64,000 nucleotides of DNA from Doryteuthis pealeii (taxonomy: Eukaryota > Mollusca > Cephalopoda > Myopsida > Loliginidae), in assembly GCA_023376005.1 (NCBI GenBank), contig CM042147.1, positions 120,549,963-120,613,962 on the forward strand. Direction: 5' to 3'. The notes beneath the pieces are model-generated. The model was not told where the DNA came from. It searched no databases and worked only from the letters and a program-made list of their open reading frames with translations. Positions within the stretch are counted from its first letter, which is position 1, and every line of letters starts with the position of its first letter. Below, one piece after another: positions 1 to 13,700 of this stretch. The position numbers were made by a program, and so were the translations under genes.

Positions 1-382
1 ATTAAACTTACGTATAATCTGTATTATAATGGTCAATTTTTGCCTGCATATTACTATAACACAGAAAAAACAGCACACTGTAGAGAGATGTTTGATTGCA
101 CAATAACCCACACTTGGACAAAATTTCAGAATAATTGAAGGGGGTGGGTGATATGGACTCAATGATTTGACTATATGGACTATATGATTTGACCCAACAG
201 CAAATTGACTGGAATTAAGTCTACAATGAATCGTTGGTGTTAAGATTTAATTAATTAGATAAGTTGGATAATGACTCAATGTTCTTAAGAAAAATTTGTT
301 TCAATACAACGGGAGGAAAATGTTTTCTGAATATTACTAAAAATCCTCTCCCCCCCCACACACTGTAATGAAAAAAATAAAG

Positions 383-415
<33 letters not shown>

Positions 416-448
416 ATATATATATGACGGATATAGGTAAAAAATAAA

Positions 449-490
<42 letters not shown>

Positions 491-505
491 CGGATGAAAA
501 CCTAC

Positions 506-1047
506 CTCAAAGTATTCCCGTTGTCTGATAGCATCCTGGGTAATATGATGCCACATTGTGAAGACAACAGCACACAATTGAACATTACTGACATGATCAA
601 TATGATGTTGGGCCACTAAAAACAAACATAAAACAAAGGCAGTTATTACTGAAGTTTTTCAATTGAAATTCCATGTACAACCTATATTTCTCATTTGGTA
701 ATCTGAACATTAGCTACATAAATGAGAGTAATCTCCCCTTGTTTGTTTCACTTTGGGGAAGCCATTATGTTTTGGTCGGCCATTTTCATTTCACCGTAAA
801 TCTACAATGAAAATACGAATTTTTTTGAATTAATACAACTGCATATTTTAACATGAAAATATCATAAAATGTGTTCTTAATAACAATTAAGTTCCTTTCA
901 AATAATACACAAGCATAATTAAGAACACATTTTATGATATTATGATATTTTCGTGTTAAAACATGCAATTGTATTGATTCGAACAAATTCGTATTTTCAA
1001 ACAAAGTCAGTATTTCTGATGGATCATTTTCTTTTTCCATCATAAAT

Positions 1048-1079
<32 letters not shown>

Positions 1080-4000
1080 TGAAGTGTGTAAGAAAGTTTT
1101 ATAGAAAAACAACAAGATGTTAAAAAATTTTTGCTGACAGATATCTTTTTCGACATTATGAATATGTCTTTTTCAAAGCAACATTGTAAGCGGAAAAACG
1201 TTTTTCCGCTTACAATGTTGCTTTGAAAAAGACATATTCATAATGTCGAAACAGATATCTGTCAGCAAAAAATTTTTAACATCTTGTTGTTTTTCTATAA
1301 AACTTTCTTACATATTGTCGGATTCAATATCCATTTTTACCTTCATATTGAAATGTGTGTTCCCTGTATACTTCTTATATGAATTTTGATGTAAATGAGT
1401 TTATCTTGTCTTTTCTTCCATTTATTCAGTGTTAGTGTATCACAGATATACTAATGCTAATATTAGTCCTTGAAGAAGATAGTTTCAAATGTACTACTTA
1501 CTGGAATATCGACTCACAACCTGCTCAGTCAGTTCCTGCAATAAAAACAATAACATTTTTTAAATGGTTTACAGTTTCCCATATGAAAGAAATAACGGAC
1601 CATATGACCTTTAGGCACCCCTTTTTGATTTCGATTCAGAAGGACATGTTTTTCATTTACACTGTCAATATCTGGTTGTTTTTAACAGATGATTTTTAGA
1701 GTTTTTTTTTTAATTATAAAACTAACCCCTAACAAACAACCGAATATTGATGGTGTAAATGAAAAACATGTCCTTCTGAATCGAGATCAAAAAGGGGTGC
1801 CTAAAGGTCATATGGTCCGAAATAACCATGTGGGTTGAGAATAAATTTTCTATTATGGTTGGTATCCCTCCGTCTGTGAAAAGTAGAATATTTTTGGATG
1901 TGTAGTGCACCCCAATTTTTTTTTTTTTTAACTACATAGCCTGGATGGGTTGATATGGTGTGCTGTTGCCCAAGCAGCAGATTCCCCCTCTCCACACTGC
2001 CGCTGTGGTCCAAAAGTAAGGTAAGAAACCAATGCAGTTTGGCAATGGCAGCGTCACAGGAGTTGCTGGGTAACACTGAAGTTCAACGTTACTCCGGCTC
2101 TGGATTTGTTTTCGGGGTTTACTCTTTCCTTTAGCTTTCCTCAGGATCATGTAAAGCCGTTTGGCAGCGGTGGTTTTATAACAAACTCTTTGATGGCCAG
2201 GGCCAAGGAGCTGCATCTAATCAATTTGGGGTCTAAGCAATTTGAGTTTGTATGTGAGTGGTAGGTGTGCCAATCTTGCAACTGTTGTTACATACTCATA
2301 CACATATACCCATGTTGGATACATACACAAGTGTTCTTTTACTGGAGAGAGGGGGAGAGATAGACACAGGTAGATAGAGAGATGAATAACTTACTTCTTT
2401 GGCCATTGGTGATCTCTAGTCGTTTCTATTCTTTCTCTATGACTTCTATTTCTCTATTCTTGCTGGTTGGTCGTCCTTGATTCATTTCTTCTTCTAGGTC
2501 AGTCTTGTTGCCAAGACATTCATCAACCACAAAACCATATTATTTATTTAAACTTTTATTTACTTAACTAAACATCTTCCTCTAACTAAACACAGCGCAC
2601 ATGTGCAAGTGAGCTCCAGCTAAGGCAGATATGCCTTCTCTGCCTGACGTTCAAGCTGGAACTGCAACCCAACCAGGTCCCACATGACTTCACATATTTC
2701 GCGGGCTTTCTGTAATATTCCATGGAAAGTACCGCCCATGACATGAAAAGGGCTGTGGGAGTTATTTTCATATTTGCCTGGGGAGTTGTCTGCCCGTTTA
2801 GTGTCGCTGGTTCCCGCTAGGGGCCTCGTGTATTTAAGCGGCTGATTTGAACTTTTCTTCCTCTTTGCCTGCTGCTCGACCTACGAGACACAATGAGGTA
2901 GTCTTATCACTGTAAGTGATTCATACAGCATGGACTGTTCTTAGTCTCATGTCTGTTGCTTTTATGTTTATCCTTTTTACATGTAACTGTATATTACTTA
3001 TGTATGTATGTTTATGTACACCTCTGTGTAATTTATGTATTCTCTGTGTATTCATGTGCTGTAACATATTAAATGTTTTGTCCCTCAACCTTTGTTGAGT
3101 TTGTTTGCGTTCCAACGAGTTATGACTTTGTCATAACCATTGAATCTTACAGGGCCATCCCTTCAGAAATACAGAGCATTGACAATAATCTTATGCAACC
3201 GCATAGATTATGCAACACTGTCAGTGTAGATGGTCATTGGCTCCCCTCTAAACTCATCCACTCTTTTCCAGCTCCTGTTCTTCTTTTTTGTTTCCATTGT
3301 AGAGTGTCAAATAAATCTCAATCACTTACCCTCCATCCTCCAAAGAATTTTTGCATCAGTTTGAACTCTCGTTGTCTTTTTATCCGCAGAACTTTTCCAA
3401 TGATTTGCTCTTTGTGGGTTTTATTCTCAATCCAATTTTCAATAAGGCAACTGGACACCACCACAACGCAGGAAAGAGAAGAAAAAAATAGATCAAATTA
3501 TTTTTTTTATTTCAACAGGTTTATTGTACTAGCAAATATCAGTAATTAGCTTAAAAGCTGCCCAAACGGGTGGCAATTAAGCTAGGTCCCGCAGAGGGCT
3601 TTTGATTGACCCTTCAGCCCAACAATGACACTTCATGCATTGAGTACATATTAAATTTGATTATACATATATATAAAGGGCAGTTGTGTGTATGTATGTC
3701 CGAATGTAATCTATACATATATAAAGGGCAGTTGTGTGTATGTATGTCGAATGTAATCTATACATATATAAAGGGCAGTTGTGTGTATGTATGTCCGAAT
3801 GTAATCTATACATATATAAAGGGCAGTTGGTGTGTATGTATGTCCGAATGTAATCTATACATATATAAAGGGCAGTTGTGTGTATGTATGTCCGAATGTA
3901 ATCTATACATATATAAAGGGCAGTTGTGTATGTATGTCCGAATGTAATCTATACATATATAAAGGGCAGTTGTGTGTATGTATGTCCGAATGTAATCTAT

Positions 4001-4316
4001 ACATATATACAGGTTTATTGCACTAACAAATATCAGTAATTAGCTTTAGAGCTTACCAATCGGGCGGCAATTAAGCTAGGTCCCACAGAGGGTTTTTGAT
4101 TGGGCCTTCAGCCCAGCAATGACACTTCATGCATTGAGTACATAATAAATTTTAACAACTTAAACAATATTTTTTAAACAATTAACAGTTTTATTTGTGT
4201 GAATTTTTAAGATGAGGCTTGATAATATGTATTATTTTGGTTTTTATTTTTGGACTGTTGTCCTCATCTTTATTGTGAAATATGCATACACAACATTATA
4301 TATATATATATGTGTG

Positions 4317-4379
<63 letters not shown>

Positions 4380-4544
4380 TAAACTTATTGGTAGACCCTT
4401 GTGGTAAGAAGAAAAAAAAGTCAAATAGTTTGATAGTAAAAATATACTACCAAACTTGACCTGGGGAAAAAAAAGAAGAAAAAAAAGAAAAGACCAAGAG
4501 GATCGTACCAACCGAAATAATTGATTAATACTATAACACTTGGC

Positions 4545-4594
<50 letters not shown>

Positions 4595-7500
4595 AAAAGT
4601 AATTGGTAATTTGCTTGAAGCATTGTTAAGTATGTTATAATATATTAATGATTTGAAGGCAATTACAATGCGTATAAAAATAAAAACAAAAAGATGTTAT
4701 TTTTGTCTTATTGATTTCGAAGATGAAGTTTCGATCTCTGAAGATGAAGTTTCTACTTCGAAATCGATAAGACAAAAATAACCTCTTTTTGTTTTTATTT
4801 TTATATGCATTGTAATTGCCTTCAAATCATTGATATATTATAATATATATATATATAAACCGCTAGGATTATCTAAAGCTAAAATGTAAAAAGTGCTCAA
4901 TTATATACTTATCTATTTTCACTTACTTTAATCCCTTTCTTTTCAACAGAGTATTATAATGTTCATAGGCTTTTGCAAACATCTCAGGAGTTGGCTGAAA
5001 AGGAAATAAGCATTAGTATTCAGGTTTTTTCTTCTTTTTTTTTTTTTTTACAAATTTTTATATCTCATGCTTATCAATATATTCCTTAAAAATACAATGA
5101 AAAATACATTTTACTTAAATACATTTTTCTTAAAATATTCTTCTAATATCTCTATCAGGATACTGCTTATTCTTCCATCAGGGTTCTCTACTCTTCATAT
5201 TGGGGTTGGAGTTTCTCTTTCTGGTTGGGTTTTTCATATTTGTATCAGGTCACACATCTCTCCCTGTCTCTGTGTCAGTCTCTGTCTTTGTCTGTCTATT
5301 GAGAAATATGGGTTTATCTTCCCTTGACTCAGGACCAGAAGTAAGGGACTGGAAGGGTGGAGGTGCAGACTCTAGAAATCCTCAGAACGGGAACAGTAGT
5401 CAGAGAGATAACAGGTCTCTCCTGACAGAACACACCAGCGCTGACTACTAGAATGGACACATGATACAGACAACAAAGAAGCTTACAACTGAATTCTTCA
5501 CCCTAAAAGAACTCAACAGAGATAAGTGTATTACTTGTTACTATATATTGTATGTGAATCAAAGGCCGCTAAAAGCTGTTAAGTTTTAGCAAACACTTTG
5601 TACCGAACATAATAAAATACCCCCTTTTATACGTAATATTTGTCTTGTCTTCATTCCTTTCTCATTACAGAATTTATTTCTGTCTGTCTGTCTGTCTATC
5701 TGTCTGTCTGTCTCTCTCTCTCTCTGTCTCTCTCTGTCTCTGTCTCTCTCTCTCTCTCTTTTTCCCTGGGTTTAACCAGTATTACTTTCGGTGATAAAAT
5801 TCCCCATTAAAAAAAAAACTTCAGGGTCAAAAGTCTTGTCACTCCTACTTATTGTATTTTTTTTTACTTCAACTATATGATATATAAGTTATGTATTTTA
5901 CTTCTAAAAAGATCTTTAGAAATTGAATTAGTGCCAAGAATTTCGGGTTATATCATGTAATTTTTTTATCTTAAAAAAAAATAATATGTTGGGTGACAAA
6001 ACTTTTGGACTAATAGTAGGTTGTCTTTTTTGTCAATCAGTCAATTCAACAAAATATTAATAGGCTGTTAATAAATACTTTTCTACTGTAACGATTAATA
6101 AGATGGCGGTTGCCGATTGTTTTAAAAAGGGGCGAGTAAGAATTCCAAAAATGCAATAACCGAACTAACAGATGCTGAATTCAAAATCAAGCGCCAAAAA
6201 GAAGAAGCGGGAATTCTAAGAAGTAGAAGGAGAATTGAGTTTAGAGGATGACAAGCAAGCAAGTCAGCTCCATTATCAAAAAAATGAAAGAAGACAAAAT
6301 ATGAACTTTTAAAACAAGAACAATGAAAAGGACTTTGCCCGGTATCTTGTACTACATTTTTGTAACTTTATTTAATTCAGGTTGTTTATTTTGAATATGA
6401 CTTCGTTATTTCTCTATTGTGTTGAAATCATGTTTGATGCTAGTAAGATGTGTTCAACATATATATAAAATATATATATAGCAATAGCATAATCTTTACA
6501 GATCATTGCCGTCCCTCACAATCCTATAACTCCACCACCAGAACCCTTCCTTGCATGAGCCCTTAAATGACTCATCAAACCTGCTGCAGATCCACAAAGT
6601 TTGATGCAAATATGACATTGAAAGGACTTCCTTCCCATTGAATAAGATGATTCAGATGAATTAGATGAATCAGATGATAAAATTTGATGCTTATGCACCA
6701 CCATATGTCTCTTAAGACCAGAAACCGACTTACAGACCTTGCCGCAGATTGCACAAGACATATTGTTTGTTCCTGGAATTTGTATGGATTGACCCTGGTG
6801 AGATTTCCTATGAAATCTCACCAGGGTCAATCCATGCAAATATATATAAAATATATATATAACCCACTTACTACACTACCTACATACCTAGTGATATTGA
6901 TAAAAAGTGATAAAAGAATATGGATGTGTGTGTATAAATTCCTAACGTGTAAATTTCATGCACGCATTGTTTCCTTATAAAATATTAAACAAAAACAAGT
7001 CTAAAAACTTTAATCAACTTTAAAAAAACTTTTAAAAACTTTAAAACTTTTATCAAAATTTTCTAGAGTTATCTGCCCATAGACTTTTCTTTATTACTAA
7101 GGAGGTAACTCAGTCAAGGTTCTTATGTTTACAGTCCACAACACCGTTGAGGACTTTTTTTAAACATAATTTCTTGATGTTATTCGAAGATAAATATTAG
7201 TTTGACGAGTAGAGGAAAGAAAAATGTATTTATTTGCAAAAGAAAGATTTTGACGGGCTTTATTCAAAGATATAATGGGTTTAAACCATCAGTAAAAACT
7301 CACTGAGTAAAACACAAATAGCTTCAATGGGTTTGGGATGTTTGGTATTATGCTACTTATCAGATAAAGAATATAATACACAAGTCACACACATCACTTA
7401 ATGATAGTATCAATCCTATAGAATTAATTATATTTCATAAAAAAACGCATGGTAACCTGTCTAGAAGAAGAAAACTGTATTCAAACCTGTTAAACTCCGC

Positions 7501-10500
7501 TTAAAAATTGGTTTGGTTGGTTTGGTTTGGTTTGTTTTACGGCATATCAACCTCATGGGTCATTTAATGCCGATAAAGTTTTGAAATAAATCAATTCTTA
7601 ATGGATAATACAATTTTGCTTATAAATACATTTTTCTATTTAACCTATAGATAGGACCCTAACAGGTACTACCACTCCGGTCAGAGTGGACCAGGAGCAA
7701 TGGTGATGAAGGGGTGCTCCACATTCCCCAAACCTCAAAACTGGAACCTCACCATCAGATAGAGTTTAACGTCATCCCAGGACATGTAGACCCGCAGCCA
7801 CCGCCTTCTAGCACCCATATGATAAAAAGGGGTTGGGGCTTGCCATAAGGGCAATAGGGTTGGGAAAATTATATAGGTGCTAGGGCTTGACGTGACCAGC
7901 CGATTGATCGGAGGGAGCCTCTTCCGACCGCCCTGTCTAGCCCAAGATAGGACCAAAGTGGAGTATTTGCATGTCATGAACTGCTCATCCACCTGGGCTC
8001 TATCTTTAAGCATCACGGGTCGCCACCCACGGCCAACAGGTGGCCCCATTTGGGGAGTCTTACACCTGTGCAGAGGTGCAGTCGGTGCATTCTAATGCCC
8101 CAGCCGACAGGGCGGCTTAAAAATTGACCTTGTGTTACATCCTACTCATGCGGAGTGGTTGGATAAATACATACATCATGAAAAAATGAAGACTTAAAAC
8201 CTTATATATATTTACTAACCTTTCCACATGAACAGGATGTGAACATGGTTAATTTCTTAGGTAATCTGAACATTAGCTACATAAATGAGAGTAACTTCCC
8301 CTTGTTTCTTTCACTTTGAGGAAGCCTTATGTTTTGGTCGGCCATTTTCATTTCACAAATCTACACTGAAAATACGAATTTGTCGAATCAATACAACTGC
8401 ATGTTTAACATGAAAATATCATAAAAATGTGTTCTTAGTAACAATTAAGTTCATTCCAAATTGGTAGAGTGTTAGGCTGGGAACCTCTAGGTTCCTGTTT
8501 TGATACCGGTGATATATCTTAGTTATCCCTAAAAGCGTATGGTTTGCAAGAAGAATAAATGGACAAGATTAATTTGATAAAAATCGTTTATTTGTATAAC
8601 GAGTGTGAAATTGTTGTTGTCTGCCGTGAGATAACGGTAGTATTTCTCTGGGGTGGCCGAGGGGTCGTAAGTCATGAATGGCCCAGTGGAATAGTGATGG
8701 TCAGGGAAGGTATAGTGGCCGAGGGAGTTGAGTTCTGCGCGTAGGATACCGTTGTAAGTGGATACGGTCACTTGGTGCGGGGAAATAAGTCAGGATATTC
8801 CAGTGGGTTGTATGTGGGTAGCGTATGATAATACGTCAGTTCTCTCTTGGCCTGGTGGCAAGGCGTGAGGTAGTAGAAAGTGAGTTGATACGGTCACTTG
8901 GTGCGGGAAATAGGAGTGGCCGAGGGCCGTAAGTCTGGAATATCTCAGTGGAATAGTGATGTCAGGGAAGGTAAGGATATCGGCCGGCCGTGGTAATGAG
9001 TTGAAATAAGTGTCGGGTAGGATGGCGGGAAATATGTGTGGTAGTGGAAAATAGCGGCCTTTTGATCCTGCCCGCCTGGTGAAGTTCTCGTTCCAGCCGT
9101 CCGTCAACTGCCGATTCTCAAAATACCCGAGCTTATATGCTGGTAGATGGCTCCAGAATGCTTTTGGGGTTTTTAGTGGAGAGTTTTTTATTGGCTGAAA
9201 ATCCGGATTCCTTACAATATTATTTTTTGTTTATTTTGGACTTCCTCTCAAGCGTAACTCAATCCGAGCCTATGCGCAGAACTGCGTCGAATTGGTCACT
9301 TCGTGATAGGGTACATTGAGTTCACTTCCGCTTGTTGCCCCGACTTGAGTTTTGATGTTTTATGCTAGCGAGGTGTATTTTGTGAGTAAGCATTGTGAAT
9401 CATGAGATATCTTCTCTCTGATATAACAAAGCTCCCTTAAGATATCGATTTGATTCACAATGTGTATGTATGGTTATGTAGGTGGTGTGTTGACAGATGA
9501 ATAAATTAGAATTCTTTTAAGACGTGTATGAAATAGGCCTAATATTAGTATTATCGATATAGGTTTTAGTTTGTTTTTATGTTGTTGATGTGGGTTGTGA
9601 GTTGACTTATTTGCCCCATAACGAGGTGGAGGCGGGAGATAATGTGCATTCATGTGAGTGTCACATGATGAAAATGGTGAGAAAGTTGGTCTTAGTACAA
9701 AATTTTTTTGTTCGCTTCCATTTTTAGGTCAGTCCCTTCGTTGGTTAGGGTGGCGTGCGTTGAATGGTGATTTTGCTTTGGGAGATAGTTTATCGACATC
9801 ATTGGGTTGATATTCGTGGTTTTCTTTCACGTGGTTTTGGGAGATTGAAGTTGAAGCTAAGATGTGGGGATAATTTTCGTCTTTCTCTGTGGTGGAGAGA
9901 ATTTTGGTTTAACCCACCGATAGCTTTGTCGTGTGGCCTCTTCGCCTGGCGTGGTAGAAAAGAATTGCTTGAAGCAAATTAGNCAAACACTCAGATCCGA
10001 AAGAAAAACATTAGATCCATTTTTCTCTTTTTTTTTTACAAATTTTATATCTCATGCTTATCAATATATTCCTTAAAAATACAATGAAAAATACATTTTA
10101 CTTAAATACATTTTTCTTAAAATATTCTTCTAATATCTCTATCAGGATACTGCTTATTCTTCCATCAGGGTTCTCTGCTCTTCATATTGGGGTTGGAGTT
10201 TCTCTTTCTGGTTGGGTGTTTCATATTTGTATCAGGTCACACATCTCTCCCTGTCTCTGTGTCAGTCTCTGTCTCTGTCTTTGTTTGTCTATTGAGAAAT
10301 ATGGGTTTATCTTCCTCTGACTCAGGACCAGAAGTAAGGGACTGGAAGGGTGGAGGTGCAGACTCTAGAAATCCTCAGAACGGGAACAGTAGTCAGAGAG
10401 ATAACAGGTCTCTCCTGACAGAACACACCAGTGCTGACTACTAGAACGGACGCATGATACAGACAACAAAGAAGCTTACAACTGAATTCTTCACCCTAAA

Positions 10501-10678
10501 AGAACTCAACAGAGATAAGTGCATTACTTGTTACTATATATTGTATGTGAATCAAAGGCCGCTAAAAGCTATTAAGTTTTAGTAAACACTTTGTACTGAA
10601 CATAATAAAATACCCCCTTTTATACATAATATTTGTCTTGTCTTCATTCCTTTCTCATTACAGAATTTATTTCTGTTA

Positions 10679-10720
<42 letters not shown>

Positions 10721-13700
10721 TTCCCTGGGTTTAACCAGTATTACTTTCGGTGATAAAATTCCGCATTAAAATAAAAACTTCAGGGTCAAAAGTCTTGTCA
10801 CTCCTACATATTGTATTTTTTTACTTCAACTATATGATATATAAGTTATGTATTTTACTTCTAAAAAGATCTTTAGAAATTGAATTAGTTTCAAGAATTT
10901 CGGGTTATATCATGTAATTGTTTTATCTTTAAAAAAAATAATATGTTGGGTGACAAAACTTTTGGACTAATAGTAGGTTGTCTTTTTTGTCAATCAGTCA
11001 ATTCAACAAAATATTAATAGGCTGCTAATAAATACTTTTCTACTGTAATGATTAATAAAATGGCAGTTGCTGATTGTTTTAAAAAGGGGGGAGTAAGAAT
11101 TCCAAAAATGCAATAACCGAACTAACAGACGCTGAATTCAAAATCGAGCAGGAATTCTAAGAAGTAGAAGGAGAATTGAGTTTAGAGGATGACAAGCAAA
11201 CAAGTCAGCTCCATTATCAAAAAAATGAAAGAAGACAAAATATGAACTTTTAAAACAAGAACAATGAAAAGGACTTTGCCCGGTATCTTGTACTACATTT
11301 TTGTAACTTTATTTAATTCAAGTTGTTTATTTTAAATACAACTTCGTTATTTCTCCATTGTGTTGAATCATGTTTGATGCTAGTAAGATGTGTACAAAAT
11401 ATATATAAAATATATATATAGCAATAGCATAATCTTTACAGATCATTGCCGTCTCTCACAATCCTATAACTCCACCACCAGAACCCTTCCTTGCATGAGT
11501 CCTCAAATGACTCATCAAACCTGCTGCAGATCCACAAAGTTTGATGCAAATATGACATTGAAAGGACTTCCTTCCCGTTGAATGAGATGATTCAGATGAA
11601 TTAGATGAATCGGATGATAAAATTTGATGCTTATGCACCACCATATGTCTCTTAAGACAAGAAGCCGACTTACAGACCTTGCCACAGATAGCACAAGACA
11701 CATTGTTTGGAATTTGCATGGATTGACCCTGGTGAGATTTTCTATGAAATCTCACCAGGGTCAATCCATGCAAATATATATTAAATATATAGGCTGTGGT
11801 TGTGTCGGTACTGCTATATGGCTGTACCACCTGGACCCTAACAAAGCGCCTTGAAAATAAGCTGGATGGGAGCTGCACCAGAATGCTGCGAGCGGTCCTG
11901 AATAAGTCGTGGAAGCAGCACCCCACAAAAAAGCAACTGTATGGCCACCTGCCCCCCATCTCACAAACCATACGAGTAAGACGGGCTAGGCATGCGGGGC
12001 ACTGCTGGAGAAGCAAGGACGAGCTCGTAAGCGACGTACTACTGTGGAAGCCAGCACATGGGCATGCTAATGTGGGCCGACCAGCCAGGACTTACATTGA
12101 CCAAATATGTATGGATGCTGGCCGCAGCGCAGAGGAGCTACCAGAGTCGATGAATGATAGGGAAGGTTGACGAGAGATAGTTATGGATATCCGTGCAAAC
12201 TGCGCGACATGATGATGATGATATATATAACCCACTTACTACACTACCTACATACCTAGTGATATTGATAAAAAGTGATAAAAGAATATGGATGTGTGTA
12301 TACAAATTCCTAACGTGTAAATTTCATGCACGCATTGTTTCCTTATAAAATATTAAACAAAAACAAGTCTAAAAACTTTAATCAACTTTAAAAAAAACTT
12401 TTAAAAACTTTAATTAACTTTAAAACTTTTATCAAAATGTTCTAGAGTTATCTGCCCATAGACTTCTCTTTTATACTAAGGGAGGTAACTCAGTCAATGG
12501 TTCTTATTTACAGTCCACGACACCGTTGAGGACTTTTTTTTTTAACAATTTTTTGATGTTATTGGAAGATAAATATAGTTTTGACGAAAGAAAAATGTAT
12601 TTTATTTGCAAAAGAAATATTTTAACGGGCTTTATTCAAAGATATAATGGGTTTAAATCATCAGTAAAAACTTACTGAGTAAAACACAAAATAGGCTTCA
12701 ATGGGTTTGGGATGTTTGGTATTATGCTACTTATCAGATAAAGAATATAATAACCAGGTACACACATCACTTAATGATCTGTATCAATCCTATAGAATTA
12801 ATTATATTTCATAAAAAAAACGGCATAGTAACCTGTCTAGAAGAAGAAAACTGTATTCAAACCTGTTAAACTCTGCTTAAAAATTGGTTTGGTTTGGTTT
12901 GGTTTGTTTTACGGCATATCAACCTCAGTGGGTCATTTAATGCCGATAAAGTTTTGAAATAAATCAATTCTTAATGGATAATACAATTTTGTTTATAAAT
13001 ACATTTTTCTATTTAACCCATAGATAGGACCCTAACAGGTACTACCACTCCGGGTCAGAGTGGACCAGGGAGCAATGGTGATGAAGGGGTACTCCACATT
13101 CCCCAAACCTCCAAAACTGGAACCTCACCATCAGATAGAGTTTAACGTCAATCCCAGGACATGTAGACCCGCAGCCACCGCCTTCTAGCACCCATATGAT
13201 AAAAAGGGGTTGAGGCTTGCCATAAGGGCAATAGGGTTGGGAAAATTATATAGGTGCTAGGGCTTGACGTGACCAGCCGATTGATCGGAGGGAGCCTCTC
13301 CGACCGCCCGTCTAGCCCAAGATAGGACCAAAGTGGAGTATTGCATGTCATGAACTGCTCATCCACCTGGGCTCTATCCTTAAGCATCACGAGTCGCCAC
13401 CCACGGCCAACAGGTGTCCCCATTGGGGGAGTCTTACCCCTGTGCAGAGGTGCAGTCGGTGCATTCTAACGCCCCAGCCGACAGGGCGGCTTAAAAATTG
13501 ACCTTGTGTTACATCCTACTTGTGCGGAGGGATTGGATAAATACATACATCATGAAAAAATGAAGACTTAAAACCTTATATATATTTACTAACCTTTCCA
13601 CATGAACAGGATGTGACACATGGTTAATTTCTTGGGTAATCTGAACATTAGCTATATAAATGAGAGTAACCTCCCCTTGTTTCTTTCATTTTGAGGAAGC

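Larger units (their letters stand above)
5030..8508 (+). repeat. Direct duplication, copy 1 (3.5 kb)
   Basis: The sequence from the T-tract near 5030 to the SINE fragment at 8508 recurs at 10020-13885 with only a few percent difference and the same order of repeats. Contents: a short C-rich ORF with AATAAA, a (CT)n tract, zinc-finger ORF remnants, element D and the left half of a hAT-like MITE. Confidence 0.9.

Noticed and set aside
1932..2216. 94-residue minus-strand frame with basic residues (YMILRKAKGKSKPRK)
   Set aside because: No known family recognised, no splice context, and overlapping frames are equally open.
3606..4026. Open frames with repeated CNLYIYKGQLCVCMSE
   Set aside because: They arise because the minisatellite period (48) is divisible by three.
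5067..5451. Short plus-strand ORFs followed by AATAAA, repeated at 10054-10444
   Set aside because: They look like a last exon, but the sequence is low complexity, has no homology I recognise, and is part of a duplicated repeat block.
8529..9107. Pro/Tyr-rich minus-strand frames
   Set aside because: They follow internal direct repeats of a GC-richer block; no domain, and frames break between repeats.
9764..9982. 72-residue plus-strand frame ending at the N
   Set aside because: No recognisable motif, not conserved in copy 2, and inside a probable LTR-like block.
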